Assembly (NCBI GenBank): GCA_026545225.1
Contig: CM048848.1
Span: 21,058,806-21,122,805, forward strand
DNA length: 64,000 nucleotides
Origin: Cornus controversa
Taxonomy: Eukaryota; Streptophyta; Magnoliopsida; Cornales; Cornaceae
Direction of reading: 5' to 3'
Part shown: in pieces, positions 21,663-30,847 of the stretch
Layout: each line of letters opens with the position of its first letter
How positions within the stretch are numbered: position 1 is the first letter of the stretch
Position numbers and translations under genes: made by a program
Notes under the pieces: model-generated
The model's input: only the letters and a program-made list of their open reading frames with translations
What the model was told of the DNA's origin: nothing
Databases searched by the model: none

Positions 21663-23087
21663 TGATAAGCGTCAAATGTTACACATTTAAGCATTCTTAA
21701 TTGCATATGTTGATTCCGTATTTATGTTTACCTTCGTATTTTTATACTATTTTTGTGTTTTTGTTGAATATTAGGTTTTGTCCCAAAATAAAGCGATGTT
21801 TCCGATCAAGTGCTGAGGAAGTGAAGAAATCAAGAAAAATTCATGAAGGCATTTTGCACAATTGAGATGATGATTTCGCACAATCGAAATCTCGATTGTG
21901 CGAAACTTCAATTTCGCATGATCGAAATCTCGATTGTGCGAAACTTCAATTTCGTATGATCGAAATCTCAATTGTGCAAAACCTCAATTTCACACAATCG
22001 AAATTCTGCAGACTGCAACTTGCCCACTTGTCTTGCCACTTGCTTCCAAGAATGACCTTTGCACGTCCTTTTTGAGGATTTTCTTACTTCAAAGAGACAT
22101 GTAAGGGGTGCATATATATAGTAGGTGAATTATATAGATATATAGGCAAGGTGGGACCCAAGGACACAAGTGGATGGACATATATTACATGTTTTTGGGA
22201 AAGAGAGAATTTTTGGGGGAGGAGAGAAGGAGATCTGAACCAGACTTTTGGAGCTCCATATCTCTGGCCATGGAAGATTGCAAGTCTCCTATGATCAACT
22301 AACTTTCCATCTGAGGTGTGGTTGAACCCTCTAGCCATGTAACTTGTGCATTTTGTAACTATTTTGGGATCTTTATGTATATGTTGATTACTTAGCCTAG
22401 TGTTTTGTGTACTACTTGTGAACTTCTACAATATATTCATGTGATTTTATTTCTCCATCTTGTCTTAAAGTTGAAATACTTCATTTTGAATGCTCAACAT
22501 TTACAACTTTCACAAAAAGTGTAAATGATGGCTTTGTAATGGTGTTTAATGGAATGTGATATTTCTTGCTTATATAGCCCTCGCCAAGATAGGGTAGTTC
22601 AGACACACGTAGGTACATTTAGAAGGTATGATAAGTAGATAGGTTGAAGGGCTATGCTTGTTAAAGATGGGCTATGTTTAGTTAGAAATCATATTTATCT
22701 TTTGATATGTCATTATAGGTCATAAGCCTAATGACATTGTGTTGCATATACTTGTAGAAAATCCCATTAGCTACATAAATAAACATGTCAAATGACTAGA
22801 GGTAGAAACCACCCCTAGTTCTCTCACTCTCAACTTTACAAATTGTTTTAAATTTAATGTTTTTATATATTCTATAAAGTAGTGTTAAATCAAAACTAAA
22901 ATTCTGTTTTTAGGATTAAATTGGAAATTTTCTCTTAATAGTGCAATTCAACCAAGTACTCCTTGTGGGATCGATACCCTCTATAAAGAACCGTATCTAC
23001 AAAGATTCGTTCTCTTACGAGTGGTTTAAATTATATTTTTATAGGCAATAGTAAGCTACAAAAATAACAATAAGTTTGGCCACATCA
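21663..23087 (+). repeat. 3' LTR of the outer Athila-like element
   Basis: Begins TGATAAG and ends CCACATCA (1425 bp). It aligns with the inner LTRs along its length but is clearly divergent, so the two elements belong to different subfamilies. It contains array A (21851-22005) and a TATA-rich stretch near 22110-22145. The 5' partner lies outside the window. Confidence 0.9.
21851..22005 (+). repeat. Palindromic repeat array A (outer element, 3' LTR)
   Basis: Units such as TTTCGCACAATCGAAAT and CTCGATTGTGCGAAAC in alternating orientation, starting about 189 bp after the LTR start. The core (TCGATTGTGCGAA) matches this element's internal array (5171-5376) and differs from the inner element's core (TCGATTGATCGA). 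Confidence 0.8.
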
Positions 23088-23370
23088 GTAACGTGGATAA
23101 GAAGGATGCTTTGACTAAGGCTGGTTGTCTCCAAGTGGGAAAAGGAAGCTGGAGAGACAGAATTTTACGAGGGCACAACTTCGCTTGGTCACTATAAATA
23201 CAGAACGGTCCATATATCAAGATACACAATTAATACCCTCTAAGTTCTGTTATAGCTTTTAAAGCCCTTTCAATTTTTGACTTGATCGTCGGAGCGTAGT
23301 CGGCCGGCACCGTGCTAGTGCCTTTTCGATTACTCTTCTCTTGTCCTTTTTTACAGGTTGGTGTTTAACT
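23088..23370 (+). mobile_element. Probable remnant of another LTR, target of the outer element
   Basis: Contains a TATA-like CTATAAATA at about 23195-23203 and then a GC-richer stretch with CGTCGGAGCG and CGGCCGGCACCG (about 23285-23315), an arrangement typical of the R-U5 part of plant gypsy LTRs. No partner LTR or coding region is in the window. The assignment is by general resemblance only. Confidence 0.35.
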
Positions 23371-23536
23371 AGTTCGGGATGAATTTTTGTTTCATCAACA
23401 ATGACTATTTTTACACATTATATTCTTTGTTTGTTGTTCATGTTGGCGTTTTTTTAAATTGTCTTACTTCTCGTCTTAATTTAAAATTTGAAGCAGGAAA
23501 CATAGCGACACTGTTTGAAGCAAGTGACAATTATTG

Positions 23537-23577
<41 letters not shown>

Positions 23578-24569
23578 AAAATCATGTTGAGACTGCCCAC
23601 TCACATTATTGGAGTTGAAAATTTTCAACACTCACGTTATTGGAGTCGAAAATTTTCAATTCTTGAAAGATCTATCACGGCCCATACATATATATATATA
23701 TATATATACAAACTATAGTGCCTCAAATATAGTTTAGCTGTGTGTGTATATATATTAGTACTATTAGGAATCACGGCTGTTAAATCGTTAAATAAATCAA
23801 TTTTAAATTGTAAACAGATAATATATAGTTTTAAATGGCACGGGCAACCTTTTGCTTTAAGAAAAAAACTTGACCTTAGAGGACTAGCCACTCATGGTTA
23901 ATGGAAAAGACTCTACATTCGTTTATCTCTGTCTGAAAAAAACACATTTAACTTTAGAAGAAGAGCCACTCACGCCAACTAAACATGCATACAATAATTC
24001 AAAACAAAAGTAACGAATAGATATGTGGGTGGCTCCACACGATATCATTATCTGTCAACTATTTGTTTTTCACCATTGTCAATAATGTATACATGTATAT
24101 TAGTTTTTTTTTTAAGACAAATGAAATAATACAAATCAAGGATCTTCAGAATCAGACAGAGTGTTTGTTTGGAAAAGCTTCTTAGCAAATTGAAATGGGC
24201 ATTTAAGTACACGTTCTTTGTAAAAAAATGTTAATATTTTTTGAAATAAAAAAAAATGATTTCTAATGAAAATCGAATTTTTAAAAAGTCCATTCAAATA
24301 ACACTGGAAAAACATGCATTTGAAAAAAATTATTTTAAGTAACAAACTTTATAAACAATTTTGGTCCCTTTTATTTTGTGAAACTTGCTCCTTTTATTTA
24401 GAGTAATTATTAAGTATAAATTTGTCAATTTAAAACTGTATTAATTGTGGAAGGAATTTCAAAAAAAATTTAAGAACCAAACAACTTTTTCATTTAAATT
24501 CATTTTATTGAAGACATTCTTCAAAAACCTATAAATAGAAGGAATTTTATAATCAGAAAGCTCCTCCAA
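23371..24569. other. AT-rich intergenic stretch with TA microsatellites
   Basis: No gene recognised. TA dinucleotide runs lie near 23538-23571 and 23688-23708. Between them is a short direct repeat built on TTGGAGTTGAAAATTTTCAA. The rest is unique-looking AT-rich DNA. Confidence 0.6.
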
Positions 24570-24690
24570 ACAGGCCCATAATATTTTCTGCATTGGACTC
24601 CAAAATATCTCATACTATGGGAACGAGACGAAATATAATATTGTCCGCTTTGAACTCTAAAATATCCCATACCATTTAAAAATAGAACGA
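24570..24690 (+). repeat. Left half of a small LTR-like repeat split by a CACTA element
   Basis: Carries AATATTGTCCGCTTTGAACT and AAAATATCCCATACCATTT, matching the start of the repeats at 35075 and 35386 (ATTATCCGCTTTGGGC, CCTCATACCATTT). Its continuation (ATATAAGCAC, then GGTCACCACAATC) is found after 29621, on the other side of the CACTA element. Confidence 0.6.
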
Positions 24691-24957
24691 CGCTACAAGA
24701 AATATACTTTCTAGTAACAGTCTTTTAGAAACGGTCCAAAAAATTGTCCCTAATACTTTTATTTTTTTGGAGTGGTCAACTTAAACCGTCACTAATGCAC
24801 TTAGTTTTTGGGCACGGTGATTTCGAAATGTTCCAAAAGGCCCAAAAATATACACACAAATGAGAGAGTGATGTCAGCCATTTGTTTTTGCTAAAGTTAA
24901 GAGATAAGAATAAACCTAGTTCACTAGGAGACTAGAGAAGACTACGGCGTCTGGTAG

Positions 24958-25263
24958 ATGAATGAGTCGTCTGTAATCGCGAATGCCCCGGTGAAGTCTC
25001 AACCTCTACACAATTTCTCTCCTCTCGACGTTTTTGAAATGGGGCACAAGAACCACATAAACAACAACCACCGCTGCCGTAGGTCGGCAGAGTCGACTCG
25101 CGAGTCCACACCGCCTCCGACTGTCGATCACCACCAATCGTCGTCTTCCAAGCATGATTCCGACGGCGGCTCCAAGAATGAGTCAGAGTCCGAGAAGCAG
25201 AGGCTCCACGTCGAATCGCAAACGGTTCGGAACTCCTCACTCTCTTCTTGCTCTTTGCATTGA
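24958..25263 (+). pseudogene. Captured host gene fragment, possible DUF1639-type N-terminus
   Basis: ATG at 24958 opens 101 codons with NAPVKSQPLHNFS near the start, then a His/Asn/Arg-rich and Ser-rich stretch. From recollection, the KSxPLHNF segment resembles the N-terminus of plant DUF1639 proteins, which usually continue with a Leu/Lys/Trp/Gly motif. Here that place reads PLDVFEMG, while the neighbouring frame over the same bases (about 25025-25040) reads TFLKWG. Two compensating frameshifts could explain this. The ORF ends at TGA (25261-25263) without the rest of a protein. Lying inside a CACTA element, it looks like a transduplicated exon. Family assignment is tentative and function is unknown. 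Confidence 0.4.
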
Positions 25264-27342
25264 TGTGTTGTTGATTTTCCCTGATCTTTTGGAGAGGAGC
25301 TTCAATCCAAGAGATGGGGTGGGTTTGGATTTGTTGATGAGCTTGGATTTTTTTTTTATTTTTTTGGTAATTAAAAGTTGTGATTTTTTTTGAAGAAAAA
25401 TCAGTATATATTATACTACAATTGTTGTTTGGGGAAGGGGGTTTAGTTTATTATTTAATTTGCTTTGAATATTTACTCATTGCTGTTGCGCAGGTCCAAA
25501 ATAGTAGTATTCCCAGGTTCTTTACTGCTTTTCACTCAGATTCGTTTCAATAATTTCCTACTGACAAAAGGTAAGAATTACTTCATATTATATTGTTATA
25601 ATGCTGAATTTGTGATTAAGAAACATCCTTGCATAACCTGACTGAATGGTGAGTACCCTTGTATGTTGGTTTGTTTGGAGATTTTGAAATTCTCTTTCTG
25701 TGTATGTCTTTTCTGGTCTTTGACTATTGCCCAATCCCTTAAATTTCACATTTCTTCAGTTAGAGGAAACTTTTTGCAGCAAATGTTCTCTTCGGCACTA
25801 TTGGTTTTGTTACTATAGTTCTCCAAAGCTGCAATATAATTTCTTTTTTTTTTTTTTTGAGATGTTATTTGCTTTCTGCTCCTTTGGCCTGAAGATTTCT
25901 CTTACTTGGTATTCCACTTAAATTTTTTTAACTGATATGAATGCAATTTGCTTCTCATTCTGCCATTACGTTCCCCAAATTATTATTCGAAAAAAGGTTT
26001 ATGCAATTATAAAAATCTTGGACTGGAAGTTGCTTTTTTTTCTTTCCTTGATTGGAATTTTTCTATGCTCTTTATGTGGTTTAAGGTTCAATTTCCTTCA
26101 GACTTTTCAAAAAAAGGAAAAAGCTTCAATTTATTTCGCTTCATGAGATTTTCACTTTCATTGAGCAAATTATTTGTTTTTTATTTTATGTTTTATCCAT
26201 GTATAGACATATATTTGTATATATATTTTAAAATATAATTTGTTGAGATTTACAATGCAATGTAGGTAATATTTAATTGAAACATGATAAACTTAATTGA
26301 AACATGATAAACTTACTTATGTTCGTCTCCTTTGGTTTTTTCCCTAGCAATTATTATGATGAGCTAGAGGCATCAGTTTCAGTTGAAGACACACAGATGA
26401 AGAAAAGAGATCGGTTTCTGTTGAAGGCATCAGTTTTAGCTTCAGTGTGAGTGTATTTTGCCCAAACAGAAATCATATTTTGTAAGTCTTGAATTATTTG
26501 GGTGATTTCAAAATTTTATAAATACTTTAGCCTTTAATTAGGATTCTTTCATGATATTCACAATAATTCATCAATAACTCTACAATTTTTATTTTCTTAA
26601 ACCCTTTGCTATATTAAAGAAATTAGTATCAAATTTGTTTTCATTTGAATTATATGATCTTACTTATTTTTTGCATTGGTACAAATATTGGAGACATGAT
26701 TCTCAAATAACGACATTGCCCAACAAAAACCTGGTGAAACAAATACTGGCGATGGGCTGGTATTCTCGTAGCTCTTCCTTGTGAAACTCTACAAGGAGGT
26801 AATACGTTTAATTTATTTTTGGTTTCCTTTTTTAATTATATAAACATCAATTAAGGTTTATTTCTTATCTGGTAGAGCTTGTTTTGTTTGATTTTCTTTG
26901 CTTACTTCCAAATCTATTTAATACATTGTAATTAAGGATTTTGTCCTTTTTGGTTTTGGAGTGTTTTCTTATTTTCATGAATCAATTATTAATTAGATTT
27001 CTTTAAAATTAGGTGGCTGAGAAATTCCTTTCTGGAAACATAAGCAACATAAAACATAATGGCGTGTTTTGTTTTGGTTACATTTACTTTGTTTTCTTAG
27101 CAATCAAGTGGAGCAAAGATTGATTTATAGTTATATTTCATTGTTGAGAAAGCATTCTAGTTATATATTTTTAATCTTCAGACCCACTAAAAATAAAATC
27201 TTGCTCAATTGATCTTGGCACATCTAGTAGAAGGCTTCATTGAGGTGTTCTTTCTTTTTTTTACCATCAGGAAATCAATTTTTTTTTAATACTGTTTTTG
27301 AAGTCAAGTGGAGGGTTCTGTATGGTAGAATTGAAGTGATGT

Positions 27343-27374
<32 letters not shown>

Positions 27375-28269
27375 TATATACACATATATTGGGTTTAATA
27401 GTTAGGAGATTGTCCTGGTTTTGGCATGATTATGAAGAAGAATTTGGGATTTCTTGAGTCCAAGTATGTAATAGAAGAAAAAGAACTATGAATGAACTAT
27501 GTTATAATTCATTTAAATAATAATGAAAGAAAAGAAGATGGGAGATATGGTGCCCATACTTATAATCTTTACATAATATTCAGGTTTTAAATAGGTTATA
27601 TGAAAAGTGAATTCACTTCTCAAAGTGGTTAAGTTGAAACATGGGTTTGATAATTAAATTGGTCTCGTTGATTATGTTGTTCTTTGGTCTCATATTTCTA
27701 ATATTGTTGAAGTTGACCAATTTAGAATTCATGCTGGCATCAATTTTAAGGGCTGTTTCACTAATCATTTTTAACTTTGCTGAAGGAGTATTAATAAGTT
27801 ATATATAAGAATAAATCAAAACACATTAGACTGTTCCAGATCAATGAGTAATTGCTTGTTTGTATTTCAGGCTCTAAATGCAGTTTCTAATGCAGAACCT
27901 TAGACAACAAAGAGTTTTCTCTAGGTAAAGTTGTTTTTTTTTTTAAATCAGTGGAAATGGAACATTTTAAGTTGAGCAACGGCGTATTGATCATGCCTCG
28001 TACTATCATGGTACCTGTTTCCTACGGAATAGCATTGTTTGTACATTATGGTTTGTACCTTATAATACGAGGCAGTCAATGCACATACAAATCATGATTC
28101 CGTAGGTATATGTTTATGTCCTATAATACGAGGCAGCCAATGAACATACAAGTCATGAATAGTCTGTTTGAAATTACTTTGTAAAATTTGAAGGTGAAAT
28201 TCACTTTAGCATAATTATTTGTTTAGTTTAAGCTTGCAATAGCCATTGTTTTGTGAGCATAAGCACAAG
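25264..28269. other. CACTA interior without recognisable genes
   Basis: T-rich DNA with splice-like and intron-like composition. Contains a TA/CA microsatellite at about 27345-27385 and a direct repeat of about 32 bp (TACGAGGCAG...) at 28066-28097 and 28128-28159. No ORF with known similarity. Confidence 0.55.
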
Positions 28270-28490
28270 TTCAATATATTGACGTTCTGAGAATTAAAGT
28301 GTGCTGATTTGGGTTCAATATATTGTTGTTTTGAGGATTAAAGTGTGCTAATTTGAGTTCAATATATTGTTGTCTTGAGAATGAAATTGTGTTGATTTTG
28401 GGTTCAATATTTTGATGTTTTGAGAATTAAAGTGTGTTGATTTAAGTTTAATATATTGTTGTTTTTGAGAATTAAAGTATGTTATTATGC
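28270..28490 (+). repeat. Tandem repeat, about 44-bp unit, five copies
   Basis: Five units starting near 28270, 28313, 28357, 28402 and 28446, each with GTTCAATATATTG, then a GAGAATTAAAGTGTG segment. Units differ by a few substitutions. It lies just before the transposase-like fragment. Confidence 0.75.
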
Positions 28491-28680
28491 AGGGGGTTGA
28501 GTATGAATTTTAATTTGAAAAATCTGGATGGGTAAACGAGAAAGCTAAAAGGAATTATGTAAGTTAATTATGACATTGTTTTAATCATTAATGTTGTTAA
28601 TCCTTGTTTTATTTATTGTTCTTTTATTTTATTTTTAATTTTATCTAGACTTAAAATATGCTATTATAATGCAGGATGGT

Positions 28681-28848
28681 ATGATGGAAAAGTCCTTACA
28701 AGTTTCTCTCGAATTTGATGATACCAACAGTCCAAATGATGTCAAGATAGTGTTGGAGCAACTAGGAGGTGTTAGGAAGGGATATCCTCGTGGCCTTGGG
28801 AATGGGTACATTGTTTCGAGTCGTCAAAGTGCAGGAGATGATGCTTGA
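28681..28848 (+). pseudogene. En/Spm transposase-associated protein fragment
   Basis: A 55-codon ORF (MMEKSLQVSLEF...) with NDVKIVLEQLGGVRKGYPRG. It resembles the conserved C-terminal segment of plant En/Spm-type accessory transposase proteins (Transposase_24-like), where a Gly/Arg-rich GxxRGxG motif follows a short helix. After TGA (28846-28848), a Gln/Pro/His-rich tail continues in another frame (about 28840-29050, PPPPWFHHYQQ) with several stops. This fits a decayed exon of the CACTA element itself. An upstream acceptor-like GCAG lies at 28672-28675. Too short and broken to be functional. Confidence 0.45.
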
Positions 28849-29369
28849 ACAACAACCACCTCCACCATGGTTCCACCATTATCAGCAAGCATCAGATTCC
28901 GAACAGTAGCATGCACCACCAAGGTATCTCCAGCCGCCACCATTGTGACAGTATCAGCATCCACCACCATGGTTCTAGTTTTCTCAACAGCCCCAATCAA
29001 CACCAACACCAACGACATCAGAGTCAGCCCCACGACTATTGTTCAATGCATGCTTGTTTTATTTCAAGATGGACAAATTTGTTTGGTTTATGTTCTGTTT
29101 TATTATGTTGGATATTGAACTAGTTTATTGGTTTTATTTATAAAAAATTCCAAAAGAATTGTTCTATAATTTATGCAATATTTATTTAATATTGTCATAT
29201 ATATAATTTATTTTGAATTTTGATATTAATATATATTTTTATATTGTTATTGGTTTAAGAAATGTAAATTAAGCAAATTATAAAAATAGAAATTAAGCAA
29301 ATTATAAAATAGAAATTAAGCAAAATTTATAAATTAAAAAAAAAATTTGAAGTATTAAGGACAATCTAG

Positions 29370-29600
29370 TTATTTGTGACGGTGTTGAACGTGACTAATA
29401 GTCTAGTTATTAGTGACGGTTTTGACTGTCATTAATAGTCCAGTTATTAGTGACGGTCAAAATCGTCACTAATAGTCCAGCTATTAGTGACGGTCAAACT
29501 TGATCGTCACTAATAACCTTTCGCGATGCCACTTTTTGTGACGGTCCAATTTGAGTATTAGCGACGGTTTATCGACTTTTAGTGACGGATTTGACTATCC
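29370..29600. repeat. Subterminal repeat cluster of the CACTA element
   Basis: About ten copies of TAGTGACGGT or its inverse (ACCGTCACTA-like, for example AATCGTCACTAAT) in alternating orientation, forming potential hairpins. Such subterminal motifs are typical transposase binding sites in CACTA elements. Confidence 0.7.
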
Positions 29601-29621
29601 CAAAAGTCCCATTTAGTGCGA

Positions 29622-29790
29622 GATGAGATAGAATTGCACATATAAGCACTTTACCTGTGCAACCTGTAGTTTGTTAGGCGAGTGTGGGTGTCTCTTTCAC
29701 CCATCTATAAGGTCACCACAATCACCCCCTTAGAGGCCCAACATTTTCGTTGGCCACACTATAACTTGTTAGGATAGTGTGTATCAGAGG
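29622..29790 (+). repeat. Right half of the LTR-like repeat split by the CACTA element
   Basis: Begins with the end of the interrupted repeat (CACATATAAGCACTTTACC), then GTGTGGGTGTCTCTTTCACC and GAGGCCCAACATTTTCGTTGG. The same order occurs in the 35075 copies (GCACATCC, then GAGGCCCGACATCCTCATCGG). Confidence 0.55.
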
Positions 29791-30175
29791 CTTATCAGTG
29801 TTGTAATAGGAATTGACTTGTTCAAATATCTGATCTTGTTCAAACTCAGTATTCCTTAGTTTAAGGAATTAGTTTTCAGCTGCTTTATTTAAATTCTTTT
29901 GTTTTATTCAATTATAGTCAATGGTTGTTGTAACCACTTTTCTGTATTTTAGCCTTCCCTATTTTGTATTTTAGTTTAGCCTTTTATTTAGGCTTGTGAC
30001 TAGGCAAGTCAATTGTATTTTGCTATATATAATTGACTAAGAGCATTCAATAAAAGATGACAAGAAATTTCCATCCTCTCATCTCGTTAGTGTGGGTGTC
30101 TTTCACAGCTGCCGACAAGGTTACCACAATTACTCCCTCGCCTTAGGGGCCCAACATCCCACTTCTGACTAAGCT
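29791..30175 (+). mobile_element. Possible copia LTR fragment and a second LTR-like 3' half
   Basis: The stretch 29940-30085 has TATATATAATTG followed by CATTCAATAAAAGATGACAAG, resembling the TATA to polyadenylation part of copia LTRs. After it, 30090-30175 repeats the GTGTGGGTGTCTTTCAC to GGGGCCCAACATCC segment of the small LTR-like family. Borders are not defined. Confidence 0.3.
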
Positions 30176-30430
30176 CTACTCTGATACTATTTGTAATGGG
30201 CCATTGTAGGAGATATGATATTGTTTTGTTTGGGCTTGAGTATACACGATTTTATTCTTGAATTTTTACCCCCAAAAGACTTTGTAACATTTGGAGATAG
30301 TTTAATCACACATATAAGCACTTCACATTTACTTTCCCCAAACAAAATGAGATCGCAAAAATTGTAGCTTGCTAATACCTCTCGCACCCGCCCAAAGCAC
30401 ACCTACCGACAAGGTCACCACATCCTTAAT
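30176..30430 (+). repeat. Divergent copy of the small LTR-like repeat
   Basis: Has CTGATACTATTTGTAATGGGCC, a GCTTGAGTATACACGATTTTA-like stretch, CACATATAAGCACTTCAC and GACAAGGTCACCACATCC in the same order as the 35075 unit. No coding content. Confidence 0.5.
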
Positions 30431-30832
30431 AATTGTAATTGACTTTTTCACACTTTTCTTATTACATTGTTGATTGGCATTTCACAACCTAAGTAATGCT
30501 AACCTTATTTAGCCACTAGATTGAGACCATTTTTTGAGATATGAAGTGAAATGAATCATTTAAGAGTAATGCTATCATGAGAGCCTACTCATGAAATGAG
30601 TTATGAACTCTTCATATTTAACTACTGGATTGAAACAATTTTTTGAGATATGTAAAAAGTCAAATAAGTCATCTAATAAAATTTTTAATTCAGTGATTAA
30701 ATAAAGAGAGCTCATGATGACGGAGCTCTTGTGATAGCATTTGTAACGCCCCGATCCCCGACTCCCGGGAAACCGGAGGTTAACCTGCCCATTAATCCCA
30801 ATGGACCCTTTTTAACCTTTATAAGGTATCAT

Positions 30833-30844
30833 GCTCTGATACCA
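30833..30844 (-). other. Primer binding site, tRNA-iMet type
   Basis: On the minus strand reads TGGTATCAGAGC, the complement of the 3' end of plant initiator tRNA-Met, three bases after the LTR end. This sets the orientation of the remnant. Confidence 0.8.
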
Positions 30845-30847
30845 TCC

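Larger units (their letters stand above)
1..23087 (+). mobile_element. Outer Athila-like Ty3/gypsy retrotransposon, left end outside window
   Basis: The order gag zinc knuckle, protease, reverse transcriptase, RNase H, integrase, a 3' ORF, a long noncoding tail, a polypurine tract and a 3' LTR identifies a Ty3/gypsy element. The absence of a chromodomain after integrase and the extra 3' ORF point to the Athila group. The 5' LTR and early gag lie left of the window. The element is split by a second, related element at 6292-19138, and its 3' ORF resumes in the same reading after that insertion. It ends at 23087 with the LTR terminus CCACATCA. Its own target duplication cannot be checked because the left end is missing. 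Every coding domain has stops or frameshifts, so it is dead. Confidence 0.9.
24691..29618 (+). mobile_element. CACTA-like (En/Spm) element with CGA target duplication
   Basis: Left end CGCTACAAGAAA (a one-base variant of the CACTA terminus), right end TAGTG. It is flanked by CGA at 24688-24690 and 29619-29621, the 3-bp duplication expected of CACTA elements. Subterminal TAGTGACGGT-type repeats cluster at 29370-29600, with inverse copies such as CCGTCACTAAT near 24768. The flanks join into one small LTR-like repeat, which supports the borders. It has a plant-gene-like fragment near the left end and a transposase-associated fragment near the right end. Long transposase ORFs are absent, so it is non-autonomous. 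Orientation is arbitrary apart from these fragments. Confidence 0.85.

Noticed and set aside
27993..28106. A microRNA-like hairpin (TGCCTCGTA with TACGAGGCA, CCTACGGAAT with ATTCCGTAGG)
   Set aside because: The complementary blocks are in the order A-B-A'-B', so they cannot form one nested stem. The GAGGCA block is also part of a direct repeat.
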